Origin: Microbulbifer yueqingensis
GTDB lineage: Bacteria; Pseudomonadota; Gammaproteobacteria; Pseudomonadales; Cellvibrionaceae
Assembly (NCBI RefSeq): GCF_900100355.1
Contig: NZ_FNFH01000001.1
Coordinates: 510,963 to 574,962 of the forward strand
DNA: 64,000 nucleotides
Reading direction: 5' to 3'
Positions 24,732 to 36,396 of the stretch are shown here, in pieces. The position numbers and the translations under genes were made by a program. The notes under the pieces are model-generated. The model was not told the origin of the DNA, made no database searches, and saw only the letters and a program-made list of their open reading frames with translations. The stretch's first letter is position 1. Each line of letters starts with the position of its first letter.

Positions 24732-26444
24732 ATGAGCAGTACTCCCCTGAGCGGCCTGGCCAAGCGGCTGGTGGCAGACAAGCTTCTCGACGAACCCACG
24801 GCAATCTCGGCCACCAAGGCGGCCCAGCGCGAGGGCCACTCCTTTGCCCAGCACGCCGTCGAGGCCAAGCTGGTCAAGAGCCGTGAACTGGCCCGCATCG
24901 CCTCGCTGGCGTTCGGCTCCCCGCTGTTCGACCTCGGCAGCTACAACTTCGACCTGATTCCACGGGACGTGATTGCTGAAAAGCTGATCAGCAAGCACTT
25001 TACCCTGCCGCTCTACAAGCGCGGCAACCGGCTGTTCGTGGCCGTAGCCGACCCCACCAACCTGGCCGCGCTTGACGAGATCAACTTCAACACTGGGCTC
25101 AATACCGAGGCCGTGCTGGTGGAGGCCGACAAGCTGGCCAAGGCCATCGACAGCTACCTGTCCCACAGCGACAACATGGGTGCCGGCCTTGACGGCATGG
25201 ACGACGAAGCGCTGGACGCCCTCGATGTCGAGGGGGGGGGCGTCGATCGGCAGGACGACGCCGAGCCCGGTGGCGACGAGGCCCCGGTGGTGCGCTTCGT
25301 CAACAAGATACTGCTGGACGCCATCCGTACCGGCGCCTCGGATATCCATTTCGAGCCCTACGAAAAGACCTACCGGGTGCGCCTGCGTACCGACGGCGTG
25401 CTGCACGAGGTAGCCAGGCCACCCATCCAGCTGGCCACCCGCATCTCTGCGCGCCTGAAAGTGATGTCCAAGATGGATATCTCCGAGCGACGGGTGCCGC
25501 AGGACGGCCGCATCAAGATGAAGCTGTCCAAGACCAAGGCCATCGATTTCCGGGTCAACAGCCTCCCCACCCTGTGGGGCGAGAAGATCGTACTGCGGAT
25601 CCTGGATCCCTCCTCGGCCAAACTGGGTATCGACGCCCTGGGCTACGAGGACGAACAGAAGCAGATCTATATGGATGCCCTGGCGCAGCCCCAGGGTATG
25701 ATCCTGGTGACCGGTCCCACCGGCTCTGGTAAGACGGTCTCCCTCTATACCGGCCTGAACATCCTCAATACTGCGGAGCGGAATATATCCACCGCGGAGG
25801 ACCCGGTGGAGATCAACCTGGAGGGAATCAACCAGGTCAACGTGAACCCCAAGGTGGGCCTCAACTTCGCCGAGGCCCTGCGCTCCTTCCTGCGCCAGGA
25901 CCCCGATATCGTCATGGTGGGCGAGATCCGCGATCTGGAAACCGCCGAGATCGCCATCAAGGCGGCGCAGACGGGCCACCTGGTGCTGTCCACCCTGCAT
26001 ACCAATTCGGCCCCGGAGACCCTGACCCGCCTGATGAACATGGGTGTGCCCACATTCAATATCGCCACCTCGGTCAGCGTTATCATCGCCCAGCGCCTGG
26101 CCCGGCGCCTCTGCGGGGAGTGCAAGAAACCGGCCACCCTCCCCGACGAGGTATTGAAGCAGGAGGGCTTTGATGCGGTGGATATCGACCGGCAGGAGTG
26201 GAAAATCTACCAGCCTGTGGGCTGTGAACACTGCTCCAAGGGCTATAAGGGCCGGGTGGGTGTGTATGAAGTGGTTCGCATCACCGACGGAATCTCAAGA
26301 ATTATAATGGAGGGTGGCAACTCCATCCAGATTGCCGACCAGGCCCGCAAGGAGGGCTTCAACAACCTTCGCACCTCCGCCCTGCGCAAGGTGGTAATGG
26401 GGGTCACCAGCCTCGAGGAGGCAAACCGGGTCACAAAAGACTAG
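24732..26444 (+). CDS. pilB: Type IV pilus assembly ATPase PilB
   Basis: Cytoplasmic hexameric motor that drives pilus extension. The 570 residues comprise an N-terminal MshEN-type domain (AQREGHSFAQHAVEAKLVKSRELARIASLAFG) and the GspE/PilB ATPase with Walker A GPTGSGKT (about residue 328), Walker B DPDIVMVGEIRD and the His box HLVLSTLHTNSAPETLTRL. The zinc tetracysteine site is CGECKK...CEHCSKG. It leads the pilB-pilC-pilD-coaE-yacG run. Confidence 0.97.
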   Translation: MSSTPLSGLAKRLVADKLLDEPTAISATKAAQREGHSFAQHAVEAKLVKSRELARIASLAFGSPLFDLGSYNFDLIPRDVIAEKLISKHFTLPLYKRGNRLFVAVADPTNLAALDEINFNTGLNTEAVLVEADKLAKAIDSYLSHSDNMGAGLDGMDDEALDALDVEGGGVDRQDDAEPGGDEAPVVRFVNKILLDAIRTGASDIHFEPYEKTYRVRLRTDGVLHEVARPPIQLATRISARLKVMSKMDISERRVPQDGRIKMKLSKTKAIDFRVNSLPTLWGEKIVLRILDPSSAKLGIDALGYEDEQKQIYMDALAQPQGMILVTGPTGSGKTVSLYTGLNILNTAERNISTAEDPVEINLEGINQVNVNPKVGLNFAEALRSFLRQDPDIVMVGEIRDLETAEIAIKAAQTGHLVLSTLHTNSAPETLTRLMNMGVPTFNIATSVSVIIAQRLARRLCGECKKPATLPDEVLKQEGFDAVDIDRQEWKIYQPVGCEHCSKGYKGRVGVYEVVRITDGISRIIMEGGNSIQIADQARKEGFNNLRTSALRKVVMGVTSLEEANRVTKD

Positions 26445-26563
26445 GTAAAGACCGACAAACGGCCGGGGGATATTGCCCCCTGCCGCCGGCAATGAAAATT
26501 TCGCCGATACAGCATAGAGACGCGGTGCAAACCGTGCGATAACAAGAAACAGGAATTACTATC

Positions 26564-27775
26564 ATGGCCAACGCCACTGCAGTCGCGTATGTCTATAAGG
26601 GCGTAGACAACAAAGGCAATAAGGTCGAGGGCGAACTCACCGGCACCAGCCCTTCGCTGATCAAGGCACAACTGCGCAAACAGGGCATTATCGCGAACCA
26701 GGTAAGGAAGAAACCGAAACCCCTTTTCGGCGGCAAGAAGAAAGTTAAGCCCGCGGACATCGCCCTGTTTACGCGCCAGATGGCGACCATGATGAAAGCC
26801 GGGGTGCCACTTGTGCAGAGCTTCGAATTGGTTGCCGACGGCGTGGACAACGAGGGCGTCAGGGAACTGATACTGAAAATTCGCGACGATGTGGCCTCCG
26901 GTACAGCCTTCGCCGAGGCCCTGCGCAAGCACCCGCTGTATTTCGATGAGCTCTTCTGCAACCTGGTCGCCTCAGGCGAGCAGTCCGGCGCCCTGGAGAC
27001 CATGCTGGACCGCATCGCCACCTACAAGGAAAAGACCGAATCCCTGAAGGCCAAGATCAAGAAGGCAATGACCTACCCGATTGCGGTTATCGTGGTCGCC
27101 ATTGTTGTTACCGCCATCCTGCTGGTTAAGGTGGTTCCGCAGTTTGCCGAGACATTCTCCAGCTTTGGCGCGGAACTTCCCGCATTTACCCTGTTCGTTG
27201 TCGGCCTCTCCGAGTGGATGCAGGCTAACTGGTTTATGGCACTGCTCGTGGTCGTAGTCGGTATCGGCGGTGTCATCGAGGCGAAAAAGCGCAATAAGAA
27301 CGTAGCCCAGTTCTTTGACAGGCTGGTTCTCAAGCTGCCGATTCTCGGCACAATTACCTATAACTCCATCGCAGCGCGCTTTGCACGGACACTGTCCACC
27401 ACCTTCGCCGCGGGCGTGCCCCTGATCGATGCCCTCAAGTCCGTGGCCGGCGCCACCGGTAATAGCGTCTATGAGGAGGCCACAATGAAAATCCGTGATT
27501 CTGTGGCTACCGGTATCCCCCTCAACGGTGCCCTGCGCACTTCTGGCTTGTTTCCCACCATGTTGATCCAGATGACCGCAATCGGCGAGGAATCGGGCGC
27601 GCTGGACGAGATGCTGAGCAAGGCGGCGGACTTTTACGAGGAGGCCGTGGACAATATGGTGGACAACCTCACCACCCTCCTGGAACCCATGATTATGGCA
27701 GTGCTCGGCATTCTGGTGGGCGGCCTGATGATCGCAATGTACATGCCAATCTTCCAGCTGGGCCAGGTCGTATAA
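26564..27775 (+). CDS. pilC: Type IV pilus inner-membrane platform protein PilC
   Basis: Inner-membrane platform coupling PilB and PilT motors to pilin insertion. The 403 residues contain two GspF domains (VPLVQSFELVADG... and VPLIDALKSVAGATGN...), each followed by membrane helices, and the end MIMAVLGILVGGLMIAMYMPIFQLGQVV typical of PilC. It follows pilB by about 120 bases and is only three bases from pilD. Confidence 0.97.
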   Translation: MANATAVAYVYKGVDNKGNKVEGELTGTSPSLIKAQLRKQGIIANQVRKKPKPLFGGKKKVKPADIALFTRQMATMMKAGVPLVQSFELVADGVDNEGVRELILKIRDDVASGTAFAEALRKHPLYFDELFCNLVASGEQSGALETMLDRIATYKEKTESLKAKIKKAMTYPIAVIVVAIVVTAILLVKVVPQFAETFSSFGAELPAFTLFVVGLSEWMQANWFMALLVVVVGIGGVIEAKKRNKNVAQFFDRLVLKLPILGTITYNSIAARFARTLSTTFAAGVPLIDALKSVAGATGNSVYEEATMKIRDSVATGIPLNGALRTSGLFPTMLIQMTAIGEESGALDEMLSKAADFYEEAVDNMVDNLTTLLEPMIMAVLGILVGGLMIAMYMPIFQLGQVV

Positions 27776-27778
27776 GAA

Positions 27779-28660
27779 ATGCTCGATACAATCGTTTCGC
27801 AACAGGCGCTGCTCTCGGGCAGCGCTCTTGTTTTGGGCCTGCTGATCGGCAGCTTCCTGAACGTGGTCATCTACCGCCTGCCCATCATGATGGAGCGCGA
27901 ATACAAGCGCGACTTCTACAGCTATTTCGAGCTGGAACCCAAGCCGGGAGAAAAAGAGGAGCTGGAGGAATCTTTCAGCCTTATCCTGCCCCATTCCCAC
28001 TGTCCCAACTGCGATAAAGAGATCAAACCGTGGCACAACGTGCCGCTGGTGAGTTACCTGGCACTCGGCGGCAAGTGCAGCAACTGCGGCGCGAGCATTT
28101 CGAGGCGCTACCCGCTGGTGGAACTTGCCACCGGAATCCTGACCGCAATCGTGGTCTGGCAGCTGGGCTTCACCTGGCAGGCCGCCGCCGGCTGCGTGTT
28201 TACTTGGGCGCTGGTGGCGCTCACGGGCATCGATTTCGACCGTCAGCTGCTACCCGACAGCATCACCCTGCCGCTGCTGTGGACCGGGCTGCTGATCAAC
28301 TACTGGGGTGTATTCGTACCGCTGCAGGATGCGGTGATCGGGGCGATCGCCGGCTACCTGGCGCTCTGGTCGGTCTATCATGTCTTCAAGCTGGTGACCG
28401 GCAAGGAAGGCATGGGCGCGGGGGATTTCAAGATCCTGGCCGCCATCGGCGCCTGGTTCGGCTGGCAGATGCTGCCGCTGGTTATCCTGCTGTCCGCGGC
28501 AGTGGGCGCCGTGGCTGGCCTGGCCTGGAGCGCCATCGCCGGTCGCGACCGCAACCTGCCCATCGCCTTTGGCCCCTACCTGGCCGGGGCCGGCTGGATC
28601 GCCATGCTCTGGGGCGAAGAGATCATGGGGTGGTACCTGGGTTACTCGGGGCTGGGCTGA
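27779..28660 (+). CDS. pilD: Prepilin peptidase / N-methyltransferase PilD
   Basis: Membrane aspartyl protease that cleaves prepilin leaders such as that of PilA and methylates the new N-terminus. The 293 residues show LLIGSFLNVVIYRLP, the cytoplasmic zinc-type cysteines CPNCDKEI...CSNCGASISRRYPLVE, and the two catalytic Asp regions GIDFDRQLLPD and GMGAGDFKILAAIGAWFGW. About eight membrane helices. Start ATG four bases after pilC, so coupled. Confidence 0.97.
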   Translation: MLDTIVSQQALLSGSALVLGLLIGSFLNVVIYRLPIMMEREYKRDFYSYFELEPKPGEKEELEESFSLILPHSHCPNCDKEIKPWHNVPLVSYLALGGKCSNCGASISRRYPLVELATGILTAIVVWQLGFTWQAAAGCVFTWALVALTGIDFDRQLLPDSITLPLLWTGLLINYWGVFVPLQDAVIGAIAGYLALWSVYHVFKLVTGKEGMGAGDFKILAAIGAWFGWQMLPLVILLSAAVGAVAGLAWSAIAGRDRNLPIAFGPYLAGAGWIAMLWGEEIMGWYLGYSGLG

Positions 28661-28674
28661 GACTTATCTTGATG

Positions 28675-28759
28675 CAGGAGCCTGCTTGCAGGCGAAACGC
28701 AGGTCGACCCGATCGCTTGATTACCGGTTAAATGACGTTCGCCTGCAGGCAGGCTCCTA
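28675..28759. repeat. Inverted REP pair (REPIN-like) after pilD
   Basis: CAGGAGCCTGCTTGCAGGCG at 28675-28694 faces its reverse complement form CGCCTGCAGGCAGGCTCCTA at 28740-28759, separated by about 45 bases. This is the arrangement of a REPIN (two REPs in opposite orientation). Confidence 0.7.
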
Positions 28760-28780
28760 CGAGGGCGCCCGAGGGGGAGC

Positions 28781-28806
28781 GGTCGCGGCCAGCGGCCGCT
28801 CCTACA
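28781..28806 (-). repeat. REP-type repeat before coaE
   Basis: GGTCGCGGCCAGCGGCCGCT followed by CCTACA, reverse orientation of the GTAGGAGCGGCC family; it ends 17 bases before the coaE start. Confidence 0.75.
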
Positions 28807-28822
28807 TGTGCGAGGATTACAA

Positions 28823-29428
28823 ATGCTGACGATTGGGTTGACCGGCGGAATTGGCAGTGGCAAGTCCGCGGCGGCGGACTGCTTCCGCGAACTCGGCATC
28901 AGGGTCGTGGACGCGGACTGGGCCGCGCGGGTGGTGGTGCAGCCCGGCAAGCCGGCGCTGGAGGAGATTGCCGCGCACTTCGGCGCAGGAATACTGCTCG
29001 AAAGTGGTGAACTTGACCGCGCCCGCCTGCGCGCGCTGGTGTTTGACCACGAGGTCGAGCGCAAATGGCTGGAGGCCCTGCTGCACCCGCTGATCCGCGA
29101 GGAAATTATCAAAGCCCTGCAGGGAAGCCCCGGCCCCTACGCAATCCTGGAATCCCCGCTCCTGATCGAGTCCGGCCAGTCCGAGCTGGTGCAGCGCGTG
29201 TGCGTGGTCGACGTACCCGAGGCCTTGCAGCTGGAGCGCGCCGGCGCCCGCGACGGCAATACCCCGGAGCAGATCCGCAGGATCATGGCCGCCCAGCTGC
29301 CGCGCGAGAAGCGCCTGGCCCGTGCAGACGATGTACTGGACAATAGTGGCGACCGCGCCAGCCTCCGCCGCCAGGTCGAGCAGCTGCACCAGGAATACCT
29401 GCGCCTGGCCACCGGCAGCAACGACTGA
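28823..29428 (+). CDS. coaE: Dephospho-CoA kinase
   Basis: Last step of coenzyme A synthesis, phosphorylating dephospho-CoA. The 201 residues have the P-loop GLTGGIGSGKSAAADCF, DADWAARVVV, the substrate segment HPLIREEI, and VVDVPEALQLERAGARDGNTPEQIRRIMAAQ. The ATG at 28823 follows GAGGA and matches the family N-terminus MLTIGLTGG; five extra codons are possible upstream. Its position after pilD is conserved in pseudomonads. Confidence 0.96.
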   Translation: MLTIGLTGGIGSGKSAAADCFRELGIRVVDADWAARVVVQPGKPALEEIAAHFGAGILLESGELDRARLRALVFDHEVERKWLEALLHPLIREEIIKALQGSPGPYAILESPLLIESGQSELVQRVCVVDVPEALQLERAGARDGNTPEQIRRIMAAQLPREKRLARADDVLDNSGDRASLRRQVEQLHQEYLRLATGSND

Positions 29429-29576
29429 GCCTCCACCCTGACTCCAGCAGCCACGGCCTTCCCTGACTGAGACAGCAAGCGCCCCGGGCCACGTGCCCCG
29501 GCGTGTCGTGGCCAATTGCAGCTGATGGTATAGTGGCAGGTTAGAGTTGTACGAGACCGGACAGAAAACCTGAACT

Positions 29577-29795
29577 ATGAGCAAAGAGAAATCGGGCAGC
29601 CCCACCCTGAATTGCCCCACCTGCAAGAAACCGATCGAGTGGAATGACAAGTTCCCCTTCCGCCCCTTCTGCAGCGAGCGCTGCAAGCTGATCGACCTGG
29701 GAGAGTGGGCCAGCGAGGGCCACAAGATACCGGGCCAGCCCGCCTACGACGACGTGCTGAGCGAGGACCTGGATCCATCCACGAAGAAGCACTGA
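29577..29795 (+). CDS. yacG: DNA gyrase inhibitor YacG
   Basis: A 72-residue zinc protein that in E. coli binds GyrB and inhibits gyrase. The zinc site is CPTCKKP...[23 protein letters not shown], the family signature. Located downstream of coaE, as is usual in gammaproteobacteria. Confidence 0.93.
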   Translation: MSKEKSGSPTLNCPTCKKPIEWNDKFPFRPFCSERCKLIDLGEWASEGHKIPGQPAYDDVLSEDLDPSTKKH

Positions 29796-29886
29796 GGCTC
29801 CTGGGCAAACCAGGGGATGGCTCACACGCTCGCCTGGCTCATTGGCGCAGGCCGGGCGACAGGACACACTCCGCAGGTAAGTAGCC

Positions 29887-29911
29887 GGTCGCGGCCAGCG
29901 GCCGCTCCTAC
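29887..29911 (-). repeat. REP-type repeat overlapping the mutT stop codon
   Basis: GGTCGCGGCCAGCGGCCGCT followed by CCTAC. Its last bases include the TAG stop of mutT (29908-29910), so the repeat sits exactly at the gene end. Confidence 0.75.
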
Positions 29912-30342
29912 GGGTCGTTACCAGGAGTCGTTGCAGCCCTGATTGCGGCGATGATCTCGCGGTTGGCATCCGGGAACCGGTAGCTGTCCAGCTCGTCCAG
30001 GGCCACCCAGCGCACTTCCTGAGCCTCGAGCCCCCGCGCCTCGCCGGTAAAGGCCAGCACCCACCAGGTGTCCAGCAGCACCGTCTTTTCCGGATAATCG
30101 TGCCGGATCTCCGTCAGCGGCTGCAAGCCACCGGCCTCGATGGCCACCTCTTCGCGTAACTCCCGGGCCAGCGCCTGCTGCACTGTCTCGCCCTCCTCGA
30201 CCTTGCCACCGGGAAACTCCCAGCGCCCACCCATGTGCAGGTGGTCCGGGCGACGCGCAATCAGGATGCGGCCGTCCGCGCGGCGTACCACGCCCACCGC
30301 CACATGAATCACTTTCCTGTCCGTCAAGGTTTCGCTCACCAT
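29908..30342 (-). CDS. mutT: 8-oxo-dGTP diphosphatase MutT
   Basis: Nudix hydrolase that removes oxidised dGTP. The 144 residues contain the Nudix box G46-x5-E52-x7-R60-E61-L-x-E64-E65 in FPGGKVEEGETVQQALARELREEV; the Gly near the end of the consensus is Ala. IHVAVGVVRRADGRILIARRP is the typical N-terminus. It is last in the secA-argJ-mutT run on the minus strand. Confidence 0.9.
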   Translation of the reverse strand: MVSETLTDRKVIHVAVGVVRRADGRILIARRPDHLHMGGRWEFPGGKVEEGETVQQALARELREEVAIEAGGLQPLTEIRHDYPEKTVLLDTWWVLAFTGEARGLEAQEVRWVALDELDSYRFPDANREIIAAIRAATTPGNDP

Positions 30343-30852
30343 TCACGTCTCACTTCAGCCATAAACCCGGTACCGGGGCTGTCCTTATAAAACCCTTCGC
30401 GACGTATCTCAAGGGGAGTGGCAAACCCGGCGGTTGATAGCGGCCCGGGAGCTGAGCGGCGGGAGGGGCACTGGCGGCCACCCTGCTGCACGTGGCCGCC
30501 TGCCTACAGGCCCCGGAAAAGGGCGAGGAACTAGGTGTTGAGGCGGACGGCGTTACCGCCCCGCGGCATGCGCGTCGGCTGCGGGAGACGAAACGTCAGG
30601 CGCGGCGATAGCTGCTGAAGTGGAAGTGGTACAGGACTTCATGAAGACCAGCACGAAGATTGCAGCCAATATCGCGAAAACGAGTATTCTCACCCTCTTA
30701 CCTCCTGCCCGTTAAACCAGCTGTTCCCTGCTAATTATAGGTAGTCAACACGGCTATAGAGGCAGACTGCGCCCAGTACAGGATGAATACCGGGCACGGC
30801 AAGTCACAGAGGCATGATCCGCCCTGCCCCGGTACAGCCGTCCCGGCTCGCC
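30343..30852. other. mutT/argJ intergenic region
   Basis: About 510 bases whose only gene-like content is the small frame at 30553-30693. No terminator with a T-tract was found between argJ and mutT. Confidence 0.5.
30553..30693 (-). CDS. Putative 46-residue membrane-anchored small protein
   Basis: A GTG start (30691-30693) lies 7 bases after a perfect AGGAGG ribosome site. The product starts MRILVFAILAAIFVLVFMKS, one hydrophobic helix, then Cys21 and a Ser/Ala/Pro-rich tail ending at TAA. The Cys context (MKSC) is not a good lipobox, so a single-pass inner-membrane protein is more likely. No family is recognised. The strong ribosome site in a 510-base gap between mutT and argJ is the main support. 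Confidence 0.5.
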   Translation of the reverse strand: MRILVFAILAAIFVLVFMKSCTTSTSAAIAAPDVSSPAADAHAAGR

Positions 30853-32055
30853 CTAGGTGCGGTATTCGGCGTTGATGGTGACGTATTCGTGGGAGAAGTC
30901 GCAGGTCCAGATATGTTCACGGCAATCGCCGCGCCCGAGCGCCACGCGCACGGTGAATTCCGGCTGGCCAAACACTGCCTGCCCCGCCTCTTCGGTATAA
31001 CCGGCCGCCCGGCCGCCGGCCTCGACCACCTGCACATCGTCCAGGTAGATGTCCACCTGCGCGGGATCCAGCCCCTCGATGCCCGCGTTGCCCACGGCCA
31101 TCACCAGCCGCCCCCAGTTGGGGTCAGAGGCATACATGGCGGTCTTCACCAGCGGGGATTCTCCCACCTCGAACGCCACCCGCAGCGCCTCTTCACTGCT
31201 CGCGGCGCCGTCAACCTGTACGGTGACAAATTTCGTTGCGCCCTCCCCATCGCGGACAATCGCCTGGGCCAGCTCGATATGCACGTCGATGATGGCCTGC
31301 TTCAGCTGCTGGTATTCCTCGCCCCGCGCATCGGCGGGGTGATGGCCGGCGCTGCCGGTGGCAATCAGCACGCAGGCGTCATTGGTGGAGGTATCGCCGT
31401 CCACACTGATGCGATTGAATGAGGCCCCCACCGCCTCCTGCACCAGCTCATCCAGCAGCGGCTGGCGGATGGCGGCATCGGTCGCCACGTAGGCAAGCAT
31501 GGTGGCCATGTTGGGCTGGATCATGCCGGCTCCCTTGGCAATGCCAGCCACCGATACCGTTTCGTCGCCAAACCGGACGGTGCGGGAGGCGATCTTCGCC
31601 CGGGTGTCGGTGGTCATGATGGTGCGGGCGGCGTCTTCCCAGCCGTCCACCTCCAGGGCGTCGGCCGCGGCGGGAATGGCGCCTATGAGCTTCTGCAGCG
31701 GCAGGTGTTCGCCGATCACGCCGGTGCTGAACGGCAGCACCTGCGCCGCCCGGATATCCATGGCTTCAGCGACTGCCTCGCAGCAGGCCCGGCAATCGGC
31801 AATACCGCGCTCACCGGTGGCGGCATTGGCATTGCCGGCGTTGACCAGCAGGGCGCGGACCTCCCCCGCTGCCAGGTGCTCTTTCGCCACCGTGACCGGC
31901 GCGGCACAGAAGGTGTTGCGGGTGAAGGTTGCCGCGACGCTGGAGCCGGGGGGAATTTCCACCAGCAACAGGTCGTTGCGCTGCCACTCCTTGATACCCG
32001 CGCGGACGCTGGCGAGGCGAATCCCCGCCACCTGCGGTGTTGAGTTCTCTGGCAT
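30853..32055 (-). CDS. argJ: Bifunctional glutamate N-acetyltransferase / amino-acid acetyltransferase ArgJ
   Basis: Arginine synthesis enzyme that moves the acetyl group from N-acetylornithine to glutamate. The 400 residues carry the autocleavage site NMATML with the nucleophile Thr185, plus LLVNAGNANAATGERG, STGVIGEHLP and the C-terminal SDPNWGRLVMAVGNAG. Self-cleavage before Thr would yield alpha and beta chains. It lies downstream of secA, separated by a terminator. Confidence 0.96.
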   Translation of the reverse strand: MPENSTPQVAGIRLASVRAGIKEWQRNDLLLVEIPPGSSVAATFTRNTFCAAPVTVAKEHLAAGEVRALLVNAGNANAATGERGIADCRACCEAVAEAMDIRAAQVLPFSTGVIGEHLPLQKLIGAIPAAADALEVDGWEDAARTIMTTDTRAKIASRTVRFGDETVSVAGIAKGAGMIQPNMATMLAYVATDAAIRQPLLDELVQEAVGASFNRISVDGDTSTNDACVLIATGSAGHHPADARGEEYQQLKQAIIDVHIELAQAIVRDGEGATKFVTVQVDGAASSEEALRVAFEVGESPLVKTAMYASDPNWGRLVMAVGNAGIEGLDPAQVDIYLDDVQVVEAGGRAAGYTEEAGQAVFGQPEFTVRVALGRGDCREHIWTCDFSHEYVTINAEYRT

Positions 32056-32180
32056 AACGGTGAGGACCTCCTGCTGTCAGGTCCGCCCCGGCGGGCGGCT
32101 ACTGGGAAAAGGATATTATCGAAGGGGAAAACACGGTAAACAAGACACGGGCAGAAATTTTCTGCGGAACAGAACCGCAA

Positions 32181-32199
32181 CTTCGCAGAAACTGCGAAG
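32181..32199 (-). other. Small perfect hairpin upstream of argJ
   Basis: CTTCGCAG-AAA-CTGCGAAG, 8-bp stem with a 3-base loop, about 125 bases before the argJ start. No ArgR box was recognised, so the role is unknown. Confidence 0.4.
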
Positions 32200-32206
32200 C
32201 GTCGGC

Positions 32207-32234
32207 AAAAAAATACCCCGCGCTCGCGGGGTAT
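32207..32234 (-). terminator. Terminator downstream of secA
   Basis: On the minus strand ATACCCCGCG and CGCGGGGTAT are followed by seven T residues, 40 bases after the secA stop. Confidence 0.88.
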
Positions 32235-32274
32235 TCGGGTGACGAGTGCGGGCGCCGGCGCGCCCGTCAGGTCA

Positions 32275-35031
<2,757 letters not shown>

Positions 35032-35174
35032 TATCTAGAAACCAATCAATCTGTAGTGCGGTGCTTACCGTCAGGGAAGGCCCTGGGGGCTGTGTCGCCT
35101 GCGGCCGGATTCTTGTTGCCTATATCGGGGCGCTGGCACCGGATTCCAATAAGGGGTGCAAGTAAACAGGAAGG

Positions 35175-35218
35175 CGCAGCGACTAGCAACTCCCCCGGGG
35201 AGGCCTGCCGCTGCGCGA
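35175..35218 (-). other. Long hairpin between the M23 peptidase gene and secA
   Basis: GCGCAGCG and CGCTGCGC pair across about 30 bases that contain an inner CTCCCC/GGGGAG hairpin. There is no clear T-tract, so it may be a weak terminator for the upstream gene or a leader structure of secA. Confidence 0.4.
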
Positions 35219-35235
35219 TATGGAGAGAATAGTTG

Positions 35236-36174
35236 TTATCTGCCGGTGCGGCGGATGTAGCTGGCCGGGTCGACCGGGCGGTCGTTCTTGTGCACCTCGA
35301 AGTGCACATGCGGGCCGGTGGAACGGCCGCTCGATCCCATCAGGGCAATGACCTGGCCCCGCTTGACCACCTCACCGAGCTTGACCTTGATCTCGCTGTT
35401 ATGACCGTAACGGGTCTTGTAGCCATTACCGTGATTGATCTCCACCAACTGGCCGTAGCCATGGCGATCCTCGGCCCAGGTCACTACGCCGGCGGCCACC
35501 GCCACCACGTCAGAACCTTTCTTGCCGGCAAAGTCCATACCGCCATGCCAGGAGCGACGGCCACTGAAGGGATCGGTGCGGTAGCCGTAGCGGGACGACA
35601 TCCAGCCGCGGCTGATGGGCCGGCCGGCGAGGAACTGCAGGTCTTCCAGCTGCTTGGTGGCAAGTACCGACTCGATCGTGGAAAGCTGCAGCTGGCGGTC
35701 CTCGATCTGCTCGGACAGATCGGTGAACACATCCATGAAGTCCGGCTGCTGGAACGGGAAGTCCGGAGAACTGCCCTCGCCCGGCTCCTCTGGCCCGCCC
35801 AGGGCGGGTGCGGTGCCGAACTGGAATTCGTTTTCATCGAGCTTGGCCACGGTAACCAGCCGCTCGCCCAGGGCATCGAGACGGGTCAGGCGCGCCTGCA
35901 TCTCGGCCAGCTTGACCGTCAGCGCCGTCAGCTGCTCACGGGCCTGCTGGTCGGCCTCCTCGATCTGCACCTGCTGCTTGCGCAGGGCCTTGCTCCAGGC
36001 CTTGGCTGTGCGGGAGTCGAAGACATCCGAGTCGGCCACCGGCACGTTCACCCCGAGGAGGAACGCCCCGACCGGCATGCCGATCAGGCACAGGCCCAGC
36101 AGGGCCTTGCTGAAGCGGCCAAAGCGGAAACTGCGGGTAGTGCCCACGCGTTCATTGACGAGAATTACTTTCAT
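35236..36174 (-). CDS. M23 family (LytM-type) metallopeptidase
   Basis: A 312-residue envelope protein with one N-terminal membrane helix (about 24-44), a coiled-coil stretch (about 60-100) and a C-terminal M23 domain. Zinc ligands are visible in SWHGGMDF and GPHVHFEVH, with RYGH supplying another active-site His, so it is likely an active peptidoglycan DD-endopeptidase and not a degenerate EnvC-like activator. It occupies the lpxC-secA gap, where this gene is also found in Pseudomonas relatives. Confidence 0.9.
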   Translation of the reverse strand: MKVILVNERVGTTRSFRFGRFSKALLGLCLIGMPVGAFLLGVNVPVADSDVFDSRTAKAWSKALRKQQVQIEEADQQAREQLTALTVKLAEMQARLTRLDALGERLVTVAKLDENEFQFGTAPALGGPEEPGEGSSPDFPFQQPDFMDVFTDLSEQIEDRQLQLSTIESVLATKQLEDLQFLAGRPISRGWMSSRYGYRTDPFSGRRSWHGGMDFAGKKGSDVVAVAAGVVTWAEDRHGYGQLVEINHGNGYKTRYGHNSEIKVKLGEVVKRGQVIALMGSSGRSTGPHVHFEVHKNDRPVDPASYIRRTGR

Positions 36175-36354
36175 AACCGGTGCGTGTGGATTGCAATGCG
36201 TTGTTGTTGTATCCGTTCCCGAGTGCAGCTCCCTCGAGCCGCACGGTCCTCACGCCCTTCCACTGGGATCTCGGCCGACCGTGACATCCAATGTAACAGC
36301 TGTCGGCCCAACAAACTCTTGCCTGGCGCACGCTTTTACCCCGCGGGCCAGACA

Positions 36355-36384
36355 GAAAAAAGCCGGTAACTTTCGTTCCGGCTT
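36355..36384 (-). terminator. Terminator downstream of lpxC
   Basis: On the minus strand AGCCGG and CCGGCT pair across AACGAAAGTTA and are followed by six T residues, 13 bases after the lpxC stop. Confidence 0.8.
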
Positions 36385-36396
36385 CCGGTTTTACAC

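Noticed and set aside
35032..35235. Possible secM-type arrest peptide upstream of secA
   Set aside because: No frame with a ribosome site or an arrest-like C-terminus was found on the minus strand.
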